Shown: one piece after another, positions 59,095 to 64,000 of the stretch | How the letters are laid out: every line of letters starts with the position of its first letter | Numbering within the stretch: the stretch's first letter is position 1 | Source of the DNA: Scedosporium boydii | Taxonomy: Eukaryota; Ascomycota; Sordariomycetes; Microascales; Microascaceae | NCBI GenBank assembly: GCA_002221725.1 | Contig: NJFT01000044.1 | Span: 1 to 64,000, forward strand | Length of the DNA stretch: 64,000 nucleotides | Direction: 5' to 3' | Position numbers and translations under genes: made by a program | The notes under the pieces: generated by a model | What the model was told of the DNA's origin: nothing | Database searches by the model: none | The model's input: the letters and a program-made list of their open reading frames with translations, nothing else

Positions 59095-60512
59095 CTATCT
59101 TGCGTCTTTTGCAGGCTTGCGGCCGACCATCAGGTACATTGGAGTGAAGATTCTTTCCTTGCCGCCCAATACTAACGCGTCGGCAGCTCCGCACAAGTTC
59201 TCCGACATTTTGACAACACCCGGGGGCGCAAGCCGAGTTGCCTCCAAAGCACTCAAAACAAGATGCGTGAGTGACCTCCCGGCATATGTCATCCGGAAAG
59301 TATAAAGCAGGTCGCCGAATGTCTGTACGTGACGCCAACTTCCAGAATCGAGTGGCCAATACCAAGGACTCGGGTCTGGGCGGTCCGCCAGGTCCTCGTA
59401 GGCGAGCATCTCAAAACCGGCAGCGTGGATGGCACGCACGGCCTCGGAAGCCTTTACCATGTTTGCGATACCATTGCCTTTCTCGATATCGAGGCGGATC
59501 TTGCGATGCTTGGGATCGCCATCGTCGTACTTTTCAGTCATAACCCATTCATAAACCCCAAATGTACCGCCGGGTTTCAGAACGCGGAAAATTTCAGAGT
59601 ATACGGCTTCGAGAGATGGTGCATGAACGGTGGCTTCGATCGCGTACACAGCATCGAACGTATCGTCATCGAACGGGATGTTCTAGGTGGGCATGTTAAC
59701 GAGAAGCTCTTACAACGACATGAGGGGGCGGCCGCATCTTCGGCTTACCATAAAATCGCCTTGAACAAACTGGACCTGGTCATCCATGCCATGTTCTGAA
59801 GTGTATCTCTTTGCCCTCTCGATCTGGTATTCGTTAAGGTTAAGTCCAACGACCTTGGCGCCCGTAAATTTTGCAATCTGTCGTGCCGGGCCACCAACGC
59901 CACAGCCGACATCGAGTACTCTCATGCCATCTGTGATGTTTATCATGCGTGCCAGGTAGTGTTCGTGTCTCGCAAGTGTTTGTTGGAACGACTCTCCGAT
60001 TCCTGCACGAGAAAAGTGGAAGCTCTGTCCGAATCCGTACTCGTAAAAATCCGTAGCTAGACTCGCCGTTTCAGCTCCTAGTTCAATGGTAGTCGTTGGG
60101 GATAATAGTTATAATTACCGAGGTTGTAGTATCTAGTAGCGAACACCAAGCACTGTTAGCACATTATCCCGATAATAATATTCGCAATGATAGGAAACAC
60201 TAACTGCCTGGTCAACGATTCGTAACCCGCCTGCCTTGTCTGGTGCAAGAGATTCCATCGTCAGAATTCACAACAAGATTATTCCATGATCCGATGGTGC
60301 CTTACTTCACGAGTTTTCTCGGTCTCGCCTTCAGCCGTCTTGCTCTTCCAATGTTTGAAGTATTCGTCGGATGCAGCCTGCTGAGCCTCGTAGTTTTTCT
60401 TCATCATTGCCGACATGCCGACGGCGTCATGGGATCCCTTATGCAGCACATTCTCAAAGGTAGTACCTCTGACCACCGACAATTGGTGATTATTCTCGTT
60501 GGGCGAAGTCAT
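59095..60512 (-). CDS. erg6: Sterol 24-C-methyltransferase (Erg6-type)
   Basis: Five exons (60512-60306, 60239-60205, 60132-60119, 60056-59749, 59682-59095) give 383 residues, the usual Erg6 length. An in-frame ATG at 60560 would add 16. The third exon is only 14 nt and supplies YYNL of the conserved [18 protein letters not shown]. The SAM-binding motif [11 protein letters not shown] is near 133-143, the sterol-SMT motif [10 protein letters not shown] follows, and the C-terminus ends in [13 protein letters not shown]. The enzyme methylates C-24 of zymosterol or lanosterol-type side chains using SAM in ergosterol synthesis, at the ER or lipid droplets. Some positions differ from main Erg6 proteins ([17 protein letters not shown] rather than GWGxSFHFCRF..GE), so this may be a second, paralogous copy. 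Confidence 0.92.
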
Positions 60513-62280
60513 CGCGGTACGAGGCTTTGAGGCTTGTGGGAGTATTCGTGAATAGGGCAAGATCGGAATGGATTGACGGTTTGGAAGGTCACCGCATTGC
60601 CCTTGAGACTCAAACGTCTATCTGGACTATAAAGAATTTATATTCCTTTCCAATGTAACGAACTGGCCTCGTTTTCGGGACCCTGGAGCCTATCGAACGG
60701 ACGTAGAGCTCAATGAGCTGAGATTATGTAACTACCTACACAAAGATGCCGGCAGTTTGGAGGTCGTGATCCCGAATACGAATGCGAGCGGGCTTCCCAC
60801 CACAACCTCACAGACACTTCCGTTTGGCAAATCAAATAGAAATAGAAAATTGTGTTATCAACAGTGAAAGGCTTCTTTTAACTGCTCAATTAAGGATTCG
60901 GGGAGTTGATTCAGATAATAGAAAAGACGCCGGCTTCTCTCTCCTTAAATTATCCGAATACGAAAGCACTCTCAAGGTCTATAATTCCGTGCCTGGTGAC
61001 CCTTCCAGTTCCAGCACTTGTTCAGTCAGCCCCGAGCCATTCTTTGTGTCAAGATCAGCTCTGATATGTTTCAGGATCCTTGCTTGAGAAGCTGTTTCGT
61101 TGTGCGCTGAAAAGTGGAGAGCAGTGCAAAGCATATCCCCTCACATCGAGTCTATCCGCGTTCACCGGCTTTCCTTTTACGTTCCCGCAGTCACGGATAC
61201 CTAGGCCTTTCTCACGGGCTCGTTCTGCTTCCTAGTAGTGAGGATGTACGCCGTCAAGCCATCTACGGTCTGTGTACTTTGGGAGCTGTTCAGTGAGATT
61301 ATTATGCCTGTTTGCGGCGTTAGACATACAAAGAATAAAGAATACGAAAACGATAGTGAACCGAGGGAGTGCCGCGTGTCTTGGTCTCATCAGCGCTAGT
61401 CAGGGAGAGGCAGCCTCCCAGACCGTGGCGGGATTAGAACAGATAAACTGATCCTGGCCTTTCATATAACCAGCAATAATGCCATGACAAGGACGTTTGT
61501 CTTCAGCCTAAGCCATAACCCTTTGCGATATCAACACCACAGTAACCGTCTCAGTTTCACTCACTACCACATCTCTCTTTCTTCAAAAAACCGCTTACCT
61601 TTGGAAGTCGCTGCCATTTCTCTCCCTAGACGACAACCTGCGTGGATTTAGTCTTGCGGAAGATCGGCGTACCTTCAATCGCCTACCGACCTGTTTTTTT
61701 TTCGACAAGTTAGCTTCAGCACCAACGATTCGCCCGGTGCTCATGTCCGGCAACATAGACTTGTTTGAGTATTTTAACTTTCGCGCATACATCTAGCTGG
61801 AAGAACACCGCACCAAACTGTTATCGGTAGCAAACTCGAGGCAAGACATTAGCCAATAATACGCGGCAAGAAGGGCCTCGTCATCACCGTCAGTTACTTT
61901 GCTAACGGCGGCGCTGAAGCCGTCAATGCATAATCTATACTAGCCGCTAGGCGTACGGCTGGCGAAAAACCTTTCACAACATCTGCGTTCAGACCGAGGA
62001 GATATAGCCCACCTCTTCACGATTACTGATAACTTTAAAGTCTAATATAACCAAGTAGTTCAATGGCACGCAGGTGAGCGGTAATGAAGTTATATTGAGG
62101 AACAACATGGGCCTTAATTACGACCCGCATACGGAAATGTAACCGGGTTTGAGATTGGATATTGTTACCCACGCAAAGGGGGAAGCCTCGCACCCCCAGA
62201 GGAAGTCTAAGTTCCTGTCGCTGCAGAATCCAGTTAGCTATCTGGAGTGCTGGATTAATTGATACTTGACACTCCTAGCA
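60513..62280. other. Intergenic region containing dispersed repeat copy B
   Basis: About 1.8 kb upstream of the sterol methyltransferase. It contains repeat copy B (separate entry) and no supported gene. ORFs of 60-100 codons here lack domains. Confidence 0.45.
61296..61462 (+). repeat. Dispersed repeat, copy B
   Basis: Diverged second copy of the segment at 50845-50998, same orientation, about 10.5 kb away. It has GTGCCGCGTGTC, TCTCATC, GGGAGAGGC, GCCTCCCAGA and GAACAGATAAACTGATCCTG in the same order. It is too short and non-coding to classify; possibly a transposon or LTR relic. Confidence 0.6.
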
Positions 62281-63439
62281 TCACTCGCCATGGCCCTTCA
62301 AATTCTTCTTAATACCCTCGACCTCCTCTCCGTTGAAGCCGAGCTCGCTCACCACAAAGCCCTCAACCCCACCATCAAACTTCTCGTCCATCGCTCGGAG
62401 AAAACTAAGCATGGTCGCTGCCCTAAAACCATGTCAACGTTAACAAAACTCTCCTTAAAGTGTCGAGAGAATGGGAGGTTCCGGGAAGAAAAAGAAAATA
62501 AAATGCAACGACGTACTCGCACCCAATCAGAGTTTTCAGAGGCCCATTCTCCCAGTCCACATCCCCCAATCCCCGTGTGATTTTGGCTATCAAAAGATCT
62601 CTTACAGGCTCAAGGCCAATCCTCGTCAGGGCATAATCGTGCGCGATAACCTCTTCCGGAACACCGGCGAGGGAGAGCAGAAGAGCGACCGCAACGGCCG
62701 TGCGGTCCTTGCCAGCTGGAGGTTATATCAGTCTGAAGATCCGCGAAGGCGTGGGCTTGGGGCTGAATCTGGGAGGAGGAGGGAAATATGGGAGCGTACC
62801 TGTACAATGGATCAAGAGAGGTCGATCCGGCTTCTGAAGAACGTGCAGGAAGATATCGCGAAAGATTGGACGATGAGTTGTAAGAAAGTAGAAATACATT
62901 TCTTCTAGCTGTAGGATTTATCATATCCAGGCAAATCACGATAGCATGATCAGCCACTTTTGTTTCTTACCCCTTCGTTTGGCTTGGAAGCGATGCCCAG
63001 GCAAAGACAATCGCACCTCCCGTCGCGAACGCTAAGACCGCAACGAAAAGAGAGAGGAATCATGACTTACAGTCCTCCACTTATCATTCCCCTCAGCTAC
63101 CCTATCCACATCCGCAATCCCCAACCAAAAATGCTCCACCCCCTCAAATTCCGGCTCGAGATCCCTCTCCCTTTCCTCATTAAAGCGAAGATCAAAAACC
63201 GCCCGAACGCCCAATACCTCCACCATCTCTTTCTTCCCCTCTTCGGAAACCGAGCTCAGTAACCCCGAGCGGTAGATGAAATTTTCTTTCACAGAGGGAG
63301 GGTGGGAGATGGTGCGGAAGTTGAAGGTACCAGGGATTTGGTGCCATGGGGGTGAGGAGAGGTGGGGCTTGAGGGACTCAGGGTCCAGGGGTTGGGAGAG
63401 GGGGATCGAGAGGAGGGTGGTAAGCGGGGTTGCGGACAT
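62281..63439 (-). CDS. Tyrosine/dual-specificity protein phosphatase-like (Y_phosphatase3)
   Basis: Four exons (63439-63071, 62908-62800, 62715-62523, 62422-62281) give about 270 residues. The N-terminal part has NFRTISHPPSVKENFIYRSGLLSSV and VRAVFDLRFNEER, the usual start of this phosphatase family. The catalytic loop HCTAGKDRT (Cys near 158, Arg near 164, a CX5R motif) is made complete across the exon 2/3 junction. The C-terminus has TMLSFLRAMDEKFDGGVEGF, also typical of the family. The 162-nt first intron is the longest in the gene and could hide a small exon. Such enzymes dephosphorylate phosphotyrosine or phosphoinositides; the substrate is unknown. Confidence 0.88.
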
Positions 63440-64000
63440 GGTTGTTGTTTACTCGTTCTGGTCTTGCGTGATTTGGTCTAAGTGCTCTGGAGGTAGGATG
63501 TCAAAGTGCAAGGGAAGGATCCGGTTTTATAGTCTTGAGGTTGCCTGCGCTGGACCGGGATTGCGGCGGACTCGGACACATCTGGATTCCGAACCACGTG
63601 TCTTGCTTGCACGTACGACTCGCCCGATCCAAATTCGTAGACTGATCGCCTGGGTGCAAGATCACTAAGCTGGCCATGGTCGTGGGCTCATTATGGTAGA
63701 GAGATGAGTACTTATTGAAAGACTAGCTCAGAAGAATAAGTCCTCAAATACTTCCCATGGGTTCCCGTTTGTGTATCAACTTGCAGAAATAGGATTATAT
63801 TACATTATCAATTTCAGTTTAGCATTCGCAACATAATCAGCGCTTCAGGAAAAGGTCTATTTCATCAGTTGGTTCGTGCCTTCATTGAAGACAACCGCCA
63901 GAAATAGCCGAGCTTATTCCGAGTATCAGGGATTCAGGGCAGGCGGCAGAGTGAAGGTCTGCAATGTTCAGAATGAGCCGCTCCCAACTGGTAAGTGGCA
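63440..64000. other. Flank upstream of the phosphatase gene
   Basis: Promoter side of the phosphatase. A 130-codon ORF runs across 63276-63668 on the plus strand but is partly antisense to the phosphatase exon. I see no independent gene up to the window end. Confidence 0.4.

Overview
The window is nuclear DNA of a filamentous ascomycete, most likely a Eurotiomycete of the Aspergillus/Penicillium kind. Genes carry short spliceosomal introns (mostly about 45-100 nt, GT..AG with CTAAC/CTGAC-like branch sites) and lie singly on both strands. The recognisable families are fungal: a GH11 xylanase, a Zn2Cys6 regulator, an Ish1/Msc1 protein, sterol methyltransferase, type I metacaspase, an NLR-like protein and F-box proteins. 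The species assignment is inference. No rRNA, convincing tRNA or CRISPR array was seen. Most gene models were built by joining exons by hand on splice sites and reading phase, so exon edges are predictions.

Left part (0-25 kb), mostly housekeeping-like: a small UPF0132-like membrane protein (295-1111, +), Ish1/Msc1 (1501-3495, -), a WW-domain protein (5147-6253, +), a metacaspase (7243-8830, +), an F-box protein (10161-11877, -), a tiny CYSTM-type Cys-rich protein (12646-13278, -), a secreted GH11 xylanase (16598-17389, -), a second F-box-like protein (20399-22073, -) and an MCR1-like NADH-cytochrome b5 reductase (22590-23670, -).

Middle (25-45 kb), looser and accessory-like: 4 kb with no supported gene, then a Zn2Cys6 transcription factor (29516-31723, +), a three-exon small secreted Cys-containing protein (32668-33086, +), a CorA-like membrane protein with unresolved or broken middle exons (33674-36052, -), and, transcribed away from it, a 1785-residue alpha/beta-hydrolase-NACHT-ankyrin protein (36815-42485, +). 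Next comes a broken ABCC transporter (42890 to about 44805, -) with three in-frame TAG codons, a frameshift and a missing 5' half. Just beyond its broken end is a piece that resembles the end of a non-LTR retrotransposon.

Right part (45-64 kb): a cupin protein (45467-46179, -), a fungal regulator-like protein without a zinc cluster (47283-49041, +), a 132-residue single-span membrane protein (50178-50655, -), a secreted protein (51587-52084, +), a decayed LINE RNase H fragment, an RBR E3 ubiquitin ligase with a long coiled coil (53318-56216, -), an MDR quinone oxidoreductase (57791-58762, +) convergent with an Erg6-type sterol methyltransferase (59095-60512, -), and a tyrosine-phosphatase-like protein (62281-63439, -).

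The points most worth a second look are the NLR/CorA-like divergent pair, the RIP-like decay of the ABC transporter beside a LINE fragment, two genes that only keep frame with GC-AG introns, a 14-nt exon in the erg6-like gene, and several small multi-exon genes that simple ORF calling misses.
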